A DNA stretch of 64,000 nucleotides from Bradyrhizobium xenonodulans (GTDB taxonomy: Bacteria > Pseudomonadota > Alphaproteobacteria > Rhizobiales > Xanthobacteraceae). Shown here piece after piece: positions 1 to 10,749 of the stretch. A program made the translations under genes and the position numbers. Each line of letters starts with the position of its first letter. The first letter of the stretch is position 1. The notes below the pieces were generated by a model, which was not told where the DNA came from, did no database searches, and saw nothing but the letters and a program-made list of their open reading frames with translations. The stretch covers positions 5,982,501 to 6,046,500 of the forward strand of contig NZ_CP089391.1 of assembly GCF_027594865.1 (NCBI RefSeq), in the 5' to 3' direction.

Positions 1-285
1 GATGTACTGAACTCTGCTTGGACTGGCGTCCGCGACGTACCTAAAAATATTGACGAGAGATGATTTACCGACCCCTCGCTCGCCATAAATCACGGCGTGG
101 CCGCCGGAAAGCCTGATCCGTTGAGCCAGTTTGGCTATCTGTTCTTGCCTACCGGCAAAAAGGTCTTGTTCTTTGATCGCGGTACCTGGGGTGAAAAGCT
201 GCTCCGCTTCACTTCTAAGAGCGGCCCAATCGCCATCGTCCATCGCTTTAATATCTCGAACCATCTGAAAAGGCTGTGGCGCCAT
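1..285 (-). CDS. P-loop (AAA-type) ATPase, N-terminal 95 codons; rest lies outside the window
   Basis: Reading the minus strand from an ATG at 285 gives an open frame of exactly 95 codons that runs off the left edge without a stop. An AAGGG ribosome-binding site lies 9 nt upstream. Residues 41-46 read DLFAGR, and a textbook Walker A, GERGVGKS, sits at residues 68-75 after a hydrophobic strand (HAVIY). The layout, a short leader, the DLFAGR box, then the P-loop, matches stand-alone AAA/AAA_16-type ATPases often found in accessory islands. The function cannot be told from this fragment: a defence-related or regulatory ATPase is possible. The overlapping plus-strand frame at 97-300 is its shadow. 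The family call is inference; the P-loop is directly visible. Confidence 0.75.
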   Translation of the reverse strand, partial: MAPQPFQMVRDIKAMDDGDWAALRSEAEQLFTPGTAIKEQDLFAGRQEQIAKLAQRIRLSGGHAVIYGERGVGKSSLVNIFRYVADASPSRVQYI

Positions 286-412
286 GTTCGCCGCCCTTGA
301 ATCGCCGTCCGCACTTTAAAATAGCACTAAATAACGGCCGCGCCGCTGTTAAATCGACCAATCAACAGCAAAACATGCTTGACGCTAAGCATAAAAGTTC
401 AGATAGTAGGGC

Positions 413-1294
413 ATGAACAAGTTGCCCCTCCAGACCCGCGTTCAAATCCTCCAGATGCTCTGCGAGGGGTCATCCATGCGGTCCATCTCGCGGATCACTG
501 GGGCTTCGATCAACACCGTTTCCAAGCTTCTGATTGACGCCGGGCTGGCTTGCGCCCGCTTCCACGACGAGACGGTGCGCGGCGTGACCGCCAAGGCCGT
601 CCAGTGCGATGAGATTTGGTCGTTCAGTTACGCCAAGCAAAAGAACGTCAAATTCGCCAAGGCCGCCCCGGAGGCCGCTGGCGACGTTTGGACGTGGACG
701 GCGCTGGACGCGGACTCCAAGCTGATCGTTTCTTGGCACGTTGGCGACCGCAGCCAGCATACCGGCATTTCGTTCATGGGTGACTTGAAGGCTCGGCTTG
801 CCAACCGCGTCCAGCTCACCACGGACGGCCACAAGGCCTATTTGAAGGCCGTGGCAGCGGTCGATTTCGACGCCGACTATGCAATGCTGAACAAGATTTT
901 CGCTACGGACTACGCTGGCGCGGGCCGCTACAGCCCGCCCAAGTGCATTGGCGCGATCAAGAACCCGATCATGGGCAATCCGGACCCTGACCTTATCAAT
1001 ACGTCGTTTGTCGAGCGGCAGAACCTGACCATGCGCATGTCCATGCGCCGGTTCACCCGTCTCACCAACGCGTTCAGCAAGAAGTTCGAGAACCACTGCC
1101 ACGCGCTGGCGCTCTACTTCGTGTTCTACAACTTCTGCCGCGTCCACAAGACGCTGGGCGCGACCCCGGCGATGGCTGCGGGTCTTGTGGACAAGGTGTT
1201 GAAGATGACGGACGTGGTTGCGCTGATCGATGCCGCCAACCCGGTCCCGGCTGTTCGCGGCCCGTACAAAAAGGCGGCCGAGATTTCAAACTGA
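413..1294 (+). CDS. IS1-like DDE transposase, solitary
   Basis: A 293-residue protein. The N-terminal 45 residues form a helix-turn-helix (GSSMRSISRITGASINTVSK), and an IS1-type DDE core follows with D66 (QCDEIW), D138 (TTDGHKAY) and E201 (SFVERQN). The FVERQNLT signature is characteristic of the group annotated as IS1 family in alphaproteobacteria. It looks full length and undamaged. I could not find matching terminal inverted repeats or a target duplication in the 110 bp before or after the gene, so this may be a solitary or domesticated copy rather than a complete element. A small palindrome, ATGCTT-N6-AAGCAT (375-392), overlaps a possible promoter (TTGACG, 17 bp, GATAGT). It sits beside the truncated ATPase, which suggests an accessory segment. 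Confidence 0.8.
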   Translation: MNKLPLQTRVQILQMLCEGSSMRSISRITGASINTVSKLLIDAGLACARFHDETVRGVTAKAVQCDEIWSFSYAKQKNVKFAKAAPEAAGDVWTWTALDADSKLIVSWHVGDRSQHTGISFMGDLKARLANRVQLTTDGHKAYLKAVAAVDFDADYAMLNKIFATDYAGAGRYSPPKCIGAIKNPIMGNPDPDLINTSFVERQNLTMRMSMRRFTRLTNAFSKKFENHCHALALYFVFYNFCRVHKTLGATPAMAAGLVDKVLKMTDVVALIDAANPVPAVRGPYKKAAEISN

Positions 1295-1443
1295 GACACT
1301 ACCGCCAAAGCGGTAGACGCCTGAACCAGGCTGATCCGGACATCCTGGGGAGAGAGGTCGGTGGAAAACTGCGGGGTCAGCAGGGGATAAGCCAGTGAAC
1401 AAGCGGGCGGGTGGCCTGTGGACACCCCGAGGCGCGGCCTCCA

Positions 1444-1487
1444 AAAACGACCTCGCCCGCCAGGGGGGCAACTCCCCGTGCGGGCGA
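1444..1487 (-). terminator. Hairpin downstream of the pilin gene
   Basis: A strong stem CGCCCGC (1454-1460) / GCGGGCG (1480-1486) has an inner GGGG/CCCC pairing. On the minus strand it is followed within 6 nt by five T residues. Its position about 60 bp past the pilin stop codon fits a rho-independent terminator. Confidence 0.5.
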
Positions 1488-1545
1488 TCGTCTGGAAACA
1501 GCCTCTAAGGAAAAAACAGCCCCGCTGGGAAAAGGGAGGCGGAAA

Positions 1546-1710
1546 TTACTTCAAGGAGCTGCTAATCGAACCGAACTTGTCGTTCATCGTGGTGCCCAGG
1601 CTGTTCACCACGGTGATGATCGCCAGCGCGATACCCGCTGCAATCAGGCCGTATTCGATCGCGGTCGCACCAGACTCGTCCGACCAGAACTTCAAAACCA
1701 TGCGCTTCAA
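1546..1710 (-). CDS. Flp/Fap-type pilin subunit (54 aa)
   Basis: Class IVb pilin: a short basic leader, then DESGATAIEYGLIAAGIA, the diagnostic Flp motif with the prepilin peptidase region and the hydrophobic helix used for fibre assembly, then a short polar tail ending FGSISSSLK. I choose the TTG at 1710. A GGAGG lies at 1721-1717, 6 nt upstream, and the resulting start MKRMVLKFW matches the family N-terminus better than the ATG at 1701, for which the site would be 15 nt away. No tad/cpa assembly genes are in the window, so it would rely on a machinery encoded elsewhere. Known family role: adhesion pili exported by a Tad secretion system. Confidence 0.85.
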   Translation of the reverse strand: MKRMVLKFWSDESGATAIEYGLIAAGIALAIITVVNSLGTTMNDKFGSISSSLK

Positions 1711-1824
1711 GACTCGCCTCCGTTTCAATTCCAAGATGCGTTGGCTGGATCCAACATCCGCAAATCTACGGGGCACAAACTGCGGTCAGGTTAACTCGGG
1801 AACCGCAAGTTATATGGAAAATCG

Positions 1825-1838
1825 GGAACAAAAGTTCC
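1825..1838. promoter_or_regulatory. Small palindrome in the pilin/prmA divergent gap
   Basis: GGAAC-AAAA-GTTCC is a perfect 5-bp inverted repeat 28 bp before prmA and about 115 bp upstream of the pilin start. It could be an operator, but nothing else supports this. Confidence 0.2.
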
Positions 1839-1865
1839 AAGAATTGAACCTAATGGAACCCTTGA

Positions 1866-2753
1866 ATGCAGCTTTCCCCTACCCATCGCGCCAGCTTTTC
1901 GATCGGGACCGAGCTTGCGGCCAGGCGCGTCGTCGACGTTCTGACAGAGGTGTTTTTCGAGGGCGATGCGGCGGTCGCCGCGTTCGAGCGACCGGACGGA
2001 CAATGGGATGTCACGCTCCATTTCGCCGAGGCGCCCGACCAGGCCTGGCTGCGCGAACTCGTTGCAACTTCAGCAGGAAATGAGATCGCGGACACCCTCA
2101 CCTTCGACATTGTCGAGGCCAAGGACTGGGTCAAGGCGAGCCTGGAAGATCTCGTCCCGGTGCCGGCCGGGCGCTTTGTCGTCCATGGCAGCCATGACCG
2201 CGACCGGGTGGCGCCGAACAAGCTCAATATCGAGATCGAGGCGGCGCTGGCCTTCGGCACCGGTCATCACGGCACGACGCGCGGCTGTTTACTGCTGCTT
2301 GACCATATTCTGAAGAGTTCCCGGCCGCGGAACTTGCTCGACCTCGGCACCGGCACCGGTGTGCTCGCAATCGCGGCGGCGAAAGCGCTGCATCGCGCGG
2401 TGCTCGCCTCCGACATCGACCCGCCTTCGGTGCGGGTGGCGGCCGAGAACGCGACGCTGAACGAAGTCGGCACCTGCGTCCGGGTGATCCGCGCCACCGG
2501 CTTCGCCGCACCGGATTTTGCCCGATGCGGTCCATTCGACCTGGTGCTGGCCAACATCCTTGCCAACCCGTTAAGGCAATTGGCCGGCCCGATGGTGCGG
2601 CATCTCGCCCCCGGCGCCCGTGTCATCCTCTCCGGCCTGTTGACGCATCAGGCTCCTGCCGTGATCGCCGCCTACCGCGCGCGCGGCCTCGTGCCGCTGC
2701 GGCACCTCAGGATCGAGGAGTGGAGCAGTCTGTTGCTGCGGAAGGTGTCGTAG
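1866..2753 (+). CDS. prmA: Ribosomal protein L11 methyltransferase
   Basis: A 295-residue cytoplasmic SAM-dependent methyltransferase that trimethylates ribosomal protein L11. The N-terminal third is the substrate-recognition domain. The catalytic domain carries AFGTGHHGTT (129-138), SAM motif I DLGTGTG (159-165), the acidic loop SDID (182-185) and the catalytic-loop motif NILANPL (230-236), all typical of PrmA. Length matches the family. The ATG at 1866 is preceded by a modest GGA site. It is divergent from the pilin gene and followed by a dispersed repeat and a small minus-strand gene. Confidence 0.95.
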   Translation: MQLSPTHRASFSIGTELAARRVVDVLTEVFFEGDAAVAAFERPDGQWDVTLHFAEAPDQAWLRELVATSAGNEIADTLTFDIVEAKDWVKASLEDLVPVPAGRFVVHGSHDRDRVAPNKLNIEIEAALAFGTGHHGTTRGCLLLLDHILKSSRPRNLLDLGTGTGVLAIAAAKALHRAVLASDIDPPSVRVAAENATLNEVGTCVRVIRATGFAAPDFARCGPFDLVLANILANPLRQLAGPMVRHLAPGARVILSGLLTHQAPAVIAAYRARGLVPLRHLRIEEWSSLLLRKVS

Positions 2754-2768
2754 GCCAGCACGGGTGCC

Positions 2769-2859
2769 GTAGGATGGGCAAAGCGAAGCGTGCCCGCCAA
2801 CTCAATGTCTGATCGATGAAGATGGTGGGCACGGCGCTGCGCGCCTTTGCCCACCCTAA
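2769..2859. repeat. Dispersed palindromic repeat, family E
   Basis: Two arms, GTAGGATGGGCAAAGCG at 2769 and its approximate inverse ending CTTTGCCCACCCTAAG near 2859, face each other across a short spacer. This type (GTAGGGTGGGCAAAG...) is common in Bradyrhizobiaceae intergenic DNA. It lies between convergent prmA and the 59-residue gene and could end transcription from either side. Confidence 0.6.
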
Positions 2860-2877
2860 GGCATCACCCTCGCCGCC

Positions 2878-3057
2878 CTACTCCGCCGGCTTCTCGTCCG
2901 GACGCGCCGCGCGCTCGCCCTGCAACGCGCGCTTGGCGCGACGCTCGGCGATGCGATCGATCATCTGGCTGATCAGGCCCCGCGGCTTCTTCGGTCGCGT
3001 CGCAGCCGGGGCGCGGCGCGCCGGCGGCGAAATCTTCTCAAACGTAAACGCAGGCAT
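2878..3057 (-). CDS. Small basic protein of unknown function (59 aa)
   Basis: An ATG at 3057 with an excellent GAGGGGA ribosome-binding site about 6 nt upstream opens a 59-codon frame ending in TAG at 2878. The product starts MPAFTFEKISPPARR, has a proline/arginine/lysine-rich segment (residues 11-26), then a predicted amphipathic helix (residues 27-50, LISQMIDRIAERRAKRA) and an acidic tail. No signal peptide or membrane segment is visible. I do not recognise a named family, but the clean start signal and protein-like composition argue that it is real. It is divergent from the aminopeptidase gene (187 bp gap). Confidence 0.6.
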   Translation of the reverse strand: MPAFTFEKISPPARRAPAATRPKKPRGLISQMIDRIAERRAKRALQGERAARPDEKPAE

Positions 3058-3244
3058 CGTGTGTCCCCTCGCCGTTGAGATGAACCACTTGCTCGAATTT
3101 CCCTGTTATCCGGACGAAGCGCAACTGCCGCATCCCTTAACTCCACTCAATTCGAATGGAACATTTTCAAGCACGCTCCATGCCAGATGCGATGCGAATG
3201 CGTCTACATTGCGGACTGACCCTCCTGATCCTAAAGTGATCCAC

Positions 3245-5074
3245 ATGTTCGAAGCGCATTTCCAGACATTCGAGGAGCCCGAGGCCGGCGTCGCATTGAC
3301 GGCGCGCCTTTCCGCGCTCCGTGAAGAACTCGCCCGCCGCAAGCTGACCGGCTTCGTCGTTCCGCGCGCCGACCAGCAGCAGAACGAATATGTGCCCCCC
3401 TCGGAAGAGCGGCTGGCCTGGCTGACCGGCTTTACCGGTTCGGCGGGATTGGCGGTGGTGCTGACGCATGAGGCCGCGGTCTTCGTCGACGGCCGCTACA
3501 CGATCCAGGCCGCCAAACAGGTCGATGCCAAGGCGTGGGCCGTGGAATCGCTGATCGATCCGCCGCCGGAAAGCTGGGTGTCGGCGCATTTGAAAGCTGG
3601 CGACCGCCTCGGATTTGATCCGTGGCTGCACACTTCTTCGGCAGCCGAGCGCCTCGCCGCCGCCTGCACCAGGGCCGGCGCCGAGCTCGTTGCCGTCGAC
3701 AGCAATCCGGTCGACGCGATCTGGCAGGACCGGCCACAGCCGCCGCTCGCGCCGGTCGCGGTGCACAGCCTGCAAAATGCCGGGGTCGCCGAGGCCGACA
3801 AGCTGGCGCAGATCAAGAGCGAGATCGACAAGCTCGGCGTCGAGGCGCTGGTGCTGTCCGACAGCCATGCCGTGGCCTGGACCTTCAACATCCGCGGCGC
3901 CGACGTCGCGCATACGCCGCTGCCGCTGTCTTACGCGCTGGTGCCGAAGGACGGCCGTCCCACCATCTTCATCGACCACCGCAAGCTCTCCAACCTCTCG
4001 CGCGACCATCTCGAGCAGTCCGCCGACGTGCGCGATCCCGATGCCATGGCGCCGACGCTGATGGCGCTCGCCAAAAGCGGCGCGGCGATCGCGCTCGACA
4101 ATGCCACTGCGGCCGACGCGCTCAGCCGGCTGATCGCCGGCGCCGGCGGCAAGCCGGTGCGCGGCAGCGATCCGATTGCGCTGCTGAAAGCGGTCAAGAA
4201 CGCGACCGAGATCAAGGGCACCAGGACGGCCCACGTGCGCGATGCCGTGGCGCTGGCGCGCTTTCTCGCATGGGTCGATCGCGAGGCACCCAGCGGCAAG
4301 CTCACCGAGATCGACGCGGTCGAGGCGCTCGAGACGTTTCGCCGCGACACCGGTGCGCTGAAGGACGTCTCGTTCCCGACCATATCAGGCACCGGCCCGA
4401 ACGGCGCCATCGTGCACTACCGCGTCACCCGCAAGAGCAACCGGCGCATCGCGCCCGGCGATCTCCTGCTGATCGATTCCGGCGCGCAATATGAAGACGG
4501 CACCACCGACGTCACCCGCACCATGGCCGTGGGCGAGCCGACGGCCGAGATGCGCGACCGCTTCACCCGCGTGCTGCGCGGCCACATCGCAATCGCGCGC
4601 GCGGTGTTTCCCGACGGCGCCACCGGCGCGCAGCTCGATACGCTGGCCCGGCAATATCTCTGGGCTGCCGGCGTCGATTTCGAGCACGGCACCGGCCACG
4701 GCGTCGGCAGCTATCTCAGTGTGCACGAAGGGCCCGCGCGGATCTCAAAACTCGGCACCACGCCGCTGAAACGCGGCATGATCCTCTCCAACGAGCCCGG
4801 CTATTACAAGACCGACGGCTTCGGCATCCGCATCGAGAACCTCGAGCTGGTCGTCGCCGCCGAGATCGAGGGCGCCGAGAAGCCGATGAACGCATTCGAG
4901 ACGCTGACGCTCGCCCCGATCGACCGCCGGCTGATCGATGTCGCGATGCTGAGCCGTGACGAGCTCGGCTGGCTCAATGCCTACCACGCGCGCGTCCGGG
5001 CCGAGGTCCGGCCGGCGCTGGACGAGGCGACCAGGGCGTGGCTCGATCAGGCCACGGCGGAGCTGAAGGCGTAG
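3245..5074 (+). CDS. Xaa-Pro aminopeptidase (aminopeptidase P, M24 family)
   Basis: A 609-residue protein with two creatinase-like N-terminal domains and a C-terminal pita-bread metallopeptidase domain. The metal ligands are visible: the two aspartates of DSGAQYEDGTTDVTRT (about residues 410-421), the histidine in GTGHGVGSYL (about 480) and the glutamates in SNEPGYY and RIENLE (about 517 and 531). Role: removes N-terminal residues preceding proline in the cytoplasm. The frame is open upstream to 2816, but that part overlaps the oppositely oriented small gene and a repeat. The ATG at 3245, which opens MFEAHFQTFEEPEAG, fits the family start. The length matches the long (about 600 aa) bacterial form. 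Confidence 0.93.
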   Translation: MFEAHFQTFEEPEAGVALTARLSALREELARRKLTGFVVPRADQQQNEYVPPSEERLAWLTGFTGSAGLAVVLTHEAAVFVDGRYTIQAAKQVDAKAWAVESLIDPPPESWVSAHLKAGDRLGFDPWLHTSSAAERLAAACTRAGAELVAVDSNPVDAIWQDRPQPPLAPVAVHSLQNAGVAEADKLAQIKSEIDKLGVEALVLSDSHAVAWTFNIRGADVAHTPLPLSYALVPKDGRPTIFIDHRKLSNLSRDHLEQSADVRDPDAMAPTLMALAKSGAAIALDNATAADALSRLIAGAGGKPVRGSDPIALLKAVKNATEIKGTRTAHVRDAVALARFLAWVDREAPSGKLTEIDAVEALETFRRDTGALKDVSFPTISGTGPNGAIVHYRVTRKSNRRIAPGDLLLIDSGAQYEDGTTDVTRTMAVGEPTAEMRDRFTRVLRGHIAIARAVFPDGATGAQLDTLARQYLWAAGVDFEHGTGHGVGSYLSVHEGPARISKLGTTPLKRGMILSNEPGYYKTDGFGIRIENLELVVAAEIEGAEKPMNAFETLTLAPIDRRLIDVAMLSRDELGWLNAYHARVRAEVRPALDEATRAWLDQATAELKA

Positions 5075-5396
5075 CGCATAGCGCTACGCGAATGGCGCAA
5101 GGCTGCTTCCCCACCCCCAGCTGTCATGCCCCGCCTAGTGCGCAATTGCGCACGGGGGCGGGGCATCCAGTACGCCGCGGCCCCTCGATTCAATCACGAC
5201 GGCCTCTGGAATACTGGATTCCCCGCTTTCGCGGGGAATGACACCGACCTTGTGGTGCGAGTTATCGCGCCCAATCGGTCGCCATCACGCCATCATCATA
5301 ACCATCCCGAAATCCGTATAGCCGCATTCCGAAACGCCGATATCCGTCTTGCGCGAGCACGCTACAGTCGGATTCGACTTCGAGAGACGGACAATT
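5075..5396. other. Intergenic region, aminopeptidase to MFS exporter
   Basis: This 322-bp gap holds the family A repeat and then about 150 bp of lower-GC sequence just before the exporter, which presumably carries its promoter. I see no convincing -35/-10 pair and no gene. Confidence 0.5.
5122..5243. repeat. Dispersed palindromic repeat, family A, copy 1
   Basis: A full-length copy: an outer hairpin TGCCCCGCC/GGCGGGGCA, the linker CATCCAGTACGCCGCGG, CTGGAATACTGGAT, and a second hairpin TTCCCCGC-TTTC-GCGGGGAA ending AATGACA. Further copies lie near 6708, 23791, 44954 and (partial) 60195. It fills most of the gap between the aminopeptidase and the exporter gene. Confidence 0.75.
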
Positions 5397-6671
5397 ATGC
5401 ACGGCATGATCAGCAGGCCGCCGGAAACGGCGAAGAACATCGCGACCTCGCGCGTCGTGTTGTTGCTGCTCGTCGTCATGACCGGGATCGCGCCGATCTC
5501 GCTCTACATGCTGGTTCCGGCGCTGCCGGTGCTGGCGACGAATTTCGGCAGCGACATCTCGATCGCGCAGATGACGGTGTCGCTCTACATGGTCGGCATC
5601 GCGCTGTCGCAGCTGATCATGGGGCCGCTGTCGGACAGGTTCGGGCGGCGTCCCGTGCTGCTCAGCGGGCTGACGCTGATGGTCGCGGCCAGCATCGGCT
5701 GCATCTTCGCGCAAACCCTGCCGCAGCTGATCGCCGCGCGTTTCTTCCAGGCGCTGGGCGGCGCCGCCGGCATGGTGATCAGCCGCGCCATCATCCGCGA
5801 CATCTACGAGCGCGATCGCGTCGCCTCGATGATCAGCCTCGTGATCGCGGCGCTGATGATCGGGCAGATGGTGTCGCCGCTGACCGGCGGCCTGATCGAA
5901 ACCGCATTCGGCTGGCGCGCGATCTTCTATGCCATCACGATCGGCGCGATCGTTGTCGCCGTCGGCATCGCATTCGCGCTGCCGGAGACACGCCGCAGCC
6001 GCGCCGCCGGCAGCGGCTTCCGCCGCGACATCGGCGTCCTCATTCGCAACCGCGCCTTCGTCGGTTACGTGATGTGCCAGGTGCTGGCCTCGCAGATCAT
6101 CTTCACCTTTGCCGGCGGCGGTCCCTACATCGTGGTGACGCAGATGGGCCGCAGCAGCGCCGAATACGGCGCCTGGTTCGCAACGACCGGATTCGCGTAT
6201 CTCGTCGGCAATCTGCTCTGCGTGCGCTTTGCGCCCAGGCATTCGCTGGAGAAGCTGATCTGGTTCGGGCTCGCCCTCCAGCTCTGCGGCAGCCTCGCGA
6301 ACCTGCTGTGGAGTTTCACCGGCTGGAACGAGGCGCCCATCTGGCTGTTCGGTACCCAGATGATCGTGATGGCCGGCAACGCCTTCGTGATGGCGAATTC
6401 CGCGGCCGGCGCCATCAGCATCCGTCCCGAAGCCGCCGGCACCGCCTCAGGCGCGATGGGCTTCCTCCAGCAGGGCATCGGCGCGCTGATGTCGCAGTTC
6501 GGCGCCTATCTCGGCGGCCATTCCGCAACGACGCTGCCACTCACCTCCGCGGTGCTCGCGATCTCGCTGCTCTGCGCCTGCATGATGATTTTCGTCGTCC
6601 CCCGCCGCGAGGTGATGGTGAGCGAGGCGTTGATCGAGCAGGCGGAGGAGGAAGAGAGCGGGATGATGTGA
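5397..6671 (+). CDS. Bcr/CflA-type multidrug efflux MFS transporter
   Basis: A 424-residue inner-membrane protein with 12 predicted membrane segments. The loop between segments 2 and 3 carries the MFS signature GPLSDRFGRRPVLL, and the N-terminal helix contains ISLYMLVPALPVL, characteristic of the 12-TM DHA1 Bcr/CflA branch that exports drugs by proton antiport. ATGs at 5397 and 5406 are both possible starts; neither has a strong ribosome-binding site. The open frame upstream to 5349 adds a non-hydrophobic stretch that does not look like family sequence. The substrate cannot be predicted. It is convergent with ligA. Confidence 0.88.
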   Translation: MHGMISRPPETAKNIATSRVVLLLLVVMTGIAPISLYMLVPALPVLATNFGSDISIAQMTVSLYMVGIALSQLIMGPLSDRFGRRPVLLSGLTLMVAASIGCIFAQTLPQLIAARFFQALGGAAGMVISRAIIRDIYERDRVASMISLVIAALMIGQMVSPLTGGLIETAFGWRAIFYAITIGAIVVAVGIAFALPETRRSRAAGSGFRRDIGVLIRNRAFVGYVMCQVLASQIIFTFAGGGPYIVVTQMGRSSAEYGAWFATTGFAYLVGNLLCVRFAPRHSLEKLIWFGLALQLCGSLANLLWSFTGWNEAPIWLFGTQMIVMAGNAFVMANSAAGAISIRPEAAGTASGAMGFLQQGIGALMSQFGAYLGGHSATTLPLTSAVLAISLLCACMMIFVVPRREVMVSEALIEQAEEEESGMM

Positions 6672-6707
6672 TCCGTCGCGACGCGACGGCTGTCACAACA
6701 CACTCGG

Positions 6708-6737
6708 TGTCATCCCCCGCGAAGGCGGGGAATGACG
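6708..6737. repeat. Family A repeat, short copy 2 (hairpin between convergent genes)
   Basis: TGTCATCCCCCGC-GAAG-GCGGGGAATGAC: a single hairpin of family A between the convergent stop codons of the exporter and ligA. It may serve as a bidirectional terminator, although no T-run follows. Confidence 0.6.
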
Positions 6738-6765
6738 GCGGAGTGCAGGCACGAAGCGCGCCCCC

Positions 6766-9051
<2,286 letters not shown>

Positions 9052-10725
9052 CTAAGCCGTCGCCGCCTTGAGCAGCCGGTCTGCGGCGGCCCTCGCCTCG
9101 GCCGTGATCTCGGCGCCGGCGAGCATGCGGGCGATTTCCTCGCGGCGGTGGTCGGCGGCCAATGCATTGACGCGGGTGGCGACGCGCTTGCCTTTGTCCA
9201 GCGCGTCCTTGGAGATCAGCAGATGCTGGTCGGCACGGGCGGCGACCTGCGGGGCGTGGGTCACGGCCATCACCTGGACCTTGCCGGCCAGCCGCGCCAG
9301 ACGGCCGCCGATGGCGTCCGCCACTGCACCGCCGACACCGGTGTCGATCTCGTCGAACACGAGCGTCGGCGCCGAGCCGCGGTCGGACAGCACGACCTTG
9401 AGCGCCAGCAGGAAGCGCGACAGCTCGCCGCCGGAGGCGACCTTCATCATCGGACCCGGCTTGGTGCCCGGATTGGTCTGCACCCAGAACTCGACGCGGT
9501 CGAAACCTTGCGGGCCGGGCGCGGCCTCGTCGGTCGCGACCTGGGTCATGAATTTCGCGCGTTCGAGCTTGAGCGGGGCGAGCTCGGCATTGACGGCCTT
9601 GTTGAGCTTCTCGGCCGATTTCTGCCGCCCGAGCGACAGCTTCTTGGCGGCAGCCGCATAATGCGCGTCGGCCTCGATCGCGGCCTGCTCCAGCTTTTTC
9701 AGGCGCGAGGCACCGGCATCGATCAGCACGACGTCGGCGGCATATCTAGCGGCGAGCGTGGCGAGCCCATCGACCGGCGTCGAATATTTGCGAGACGCTG
9801 CACGCAGAGCAAAGAGTCGCTCCTCGATGCGTTCGAGCTCGGCCGGGTCGAAGTCGGTGGCGGCAAGCGCGGCCTGGAGATGCTGGTCGGCTTCCTCCAG
9901 CGCGTTGATCGCGGTGTCGATCGCCCGCACGGCAGGCTCGACCAGCGCCGGCGAGTTGACGCCGCGGCGCTCCAGCCGGCGCACCGCTGCCGACAACGTC
10001 GCGACCGGAGAATGATTGCCGCCGACCGCTTCCTGCGCCTCGCGCAGATCGGAGGCGATCTTCTCGCCCTGCATCATGGTGGTGCGACGGGACGCCAGCG
10101 AGGTCTCCTCGCCGTCCTTGGGCGCGAGCTGCTTCAGCTCGTCGGAGGCGTGGCGCAGATAATCGGCTTCGCGCGCGGCGCGCTCCATGCCGGCGCGATG
10201 CTCCTCCAGCGCGGTGTTGGCGGTGCGGCGCGCATCCCAAAGCGTCTCAACGGCCGCGACGTCCTTTTCGAGGCCGGCAAAGGCATCGAGCAGGCGGCGG
10301 TGGGTGGCGGCATCGACCAGCGCGCGCTCGTCGTGCTGGCCGTGGATCTCGACCAGGGCGGCGCCGACCGCCTTCAGCGTCTGGACGCTGATCGACTGGT
10401 CGTTGATGAAGGCCCGGGTGCGGCCGTCGGCGAGTTGCACCCGGCGGAGAATCATCTCGCCGGTATCGTCGAGCCCGTTCTCGGCGAGGATCTTTGCCGC
10501 GGGGTGATTTTTGGGGATATCGAAGACGGCGGTGACCTGTCCCTGCTCCGCGCCATGGCGCACGAGGCCGGCGTCGCCGCGGCCTCCGAGCGCCAGTGCA
10601 AAGGCATCGAGCAGGATGGATTTGCCCGCACCGGTCTCGCCGGTCAGAACCGCAAGTCCGGTGGCGAATTCGATATCGAGCCGTTCGATCAGGACGATGT
10701 CACGGATCGACAGACGCGCCAGCAT
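9052..10725 (-). CDS. recN: DNA repair protein RecN
   Basis: A 557-residue SMC-like ATPase that acts early in double-strand-break repair. Walker A is GETGAGKS (29-36). The middle (about 150-380) is alanine- and glutamate-rich, consistent with coiled coil. The C-terminal half-ATPase carries the signature ASGGELSR and Walker B LVFDEIDTGVGG, which follow RecN exactly. The ATG at 10725 opens MLARLSIRDIVLIE, the usual family start. It is 24 bp downstream of bamD in the same orientation, a common alphaproteobacterial arrangement, so it is likely co-transcribed. No LexA box was recognised nearby. Confidence 0.96.
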   Translation of the reverse strand: MLARLSIRDIVLIERLDIEFATGLAVLTGETGAGKSILLDAFALALGGRGDAGLVRHGAEQGQVTAVFDIPKNHPAAKILAENGLDDTGEMILRRVQLADGRTRAFINDQSISVQTLKAVGAALVEIHGQHDERALVDAATHRRLLDAFAGLEKDVAAVETLWDARRTANTALEEHRAGMERAAREADYLRHASDELKQLAPKDGEETSLASRRTTMMQGEKIASDLREAQEAVGGNHSPVATLSAAVRRLERRGVNSPALVEPAVRAIDTAINALEEADQHLQAALAATDFDPAELERIEERLFALRAASRKYSTPVDGLATLAARYAADVVLIDAGASRLKKLEQAAIEADAHYAAAAKKLSLGRQKSAEKLNKAVNAELAPLKLERAKFMTQVATDEAAPGPQGFDRVEFWVQTNPGTKPGPMMKVASGGELSRFLLALKVVLSDRGSAPTLVFDEIDTGVGGAVADAIGGRLARLAGKVQVMAVTHAPQVAARADQHLLISKDALDKGKRVATRVNALAADHRREEIARMLAGAEITAEARAAADRLLKAATA

Positions 10726-10749
10726 GGAACCAGATTTCCTAGCCGAGAC

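Noticed and set aside
5122..5243. Palindromic repeats as CRISPR units
   Set aside because: Copies are dispersed singly through the window, not arrayed with regular spacers.
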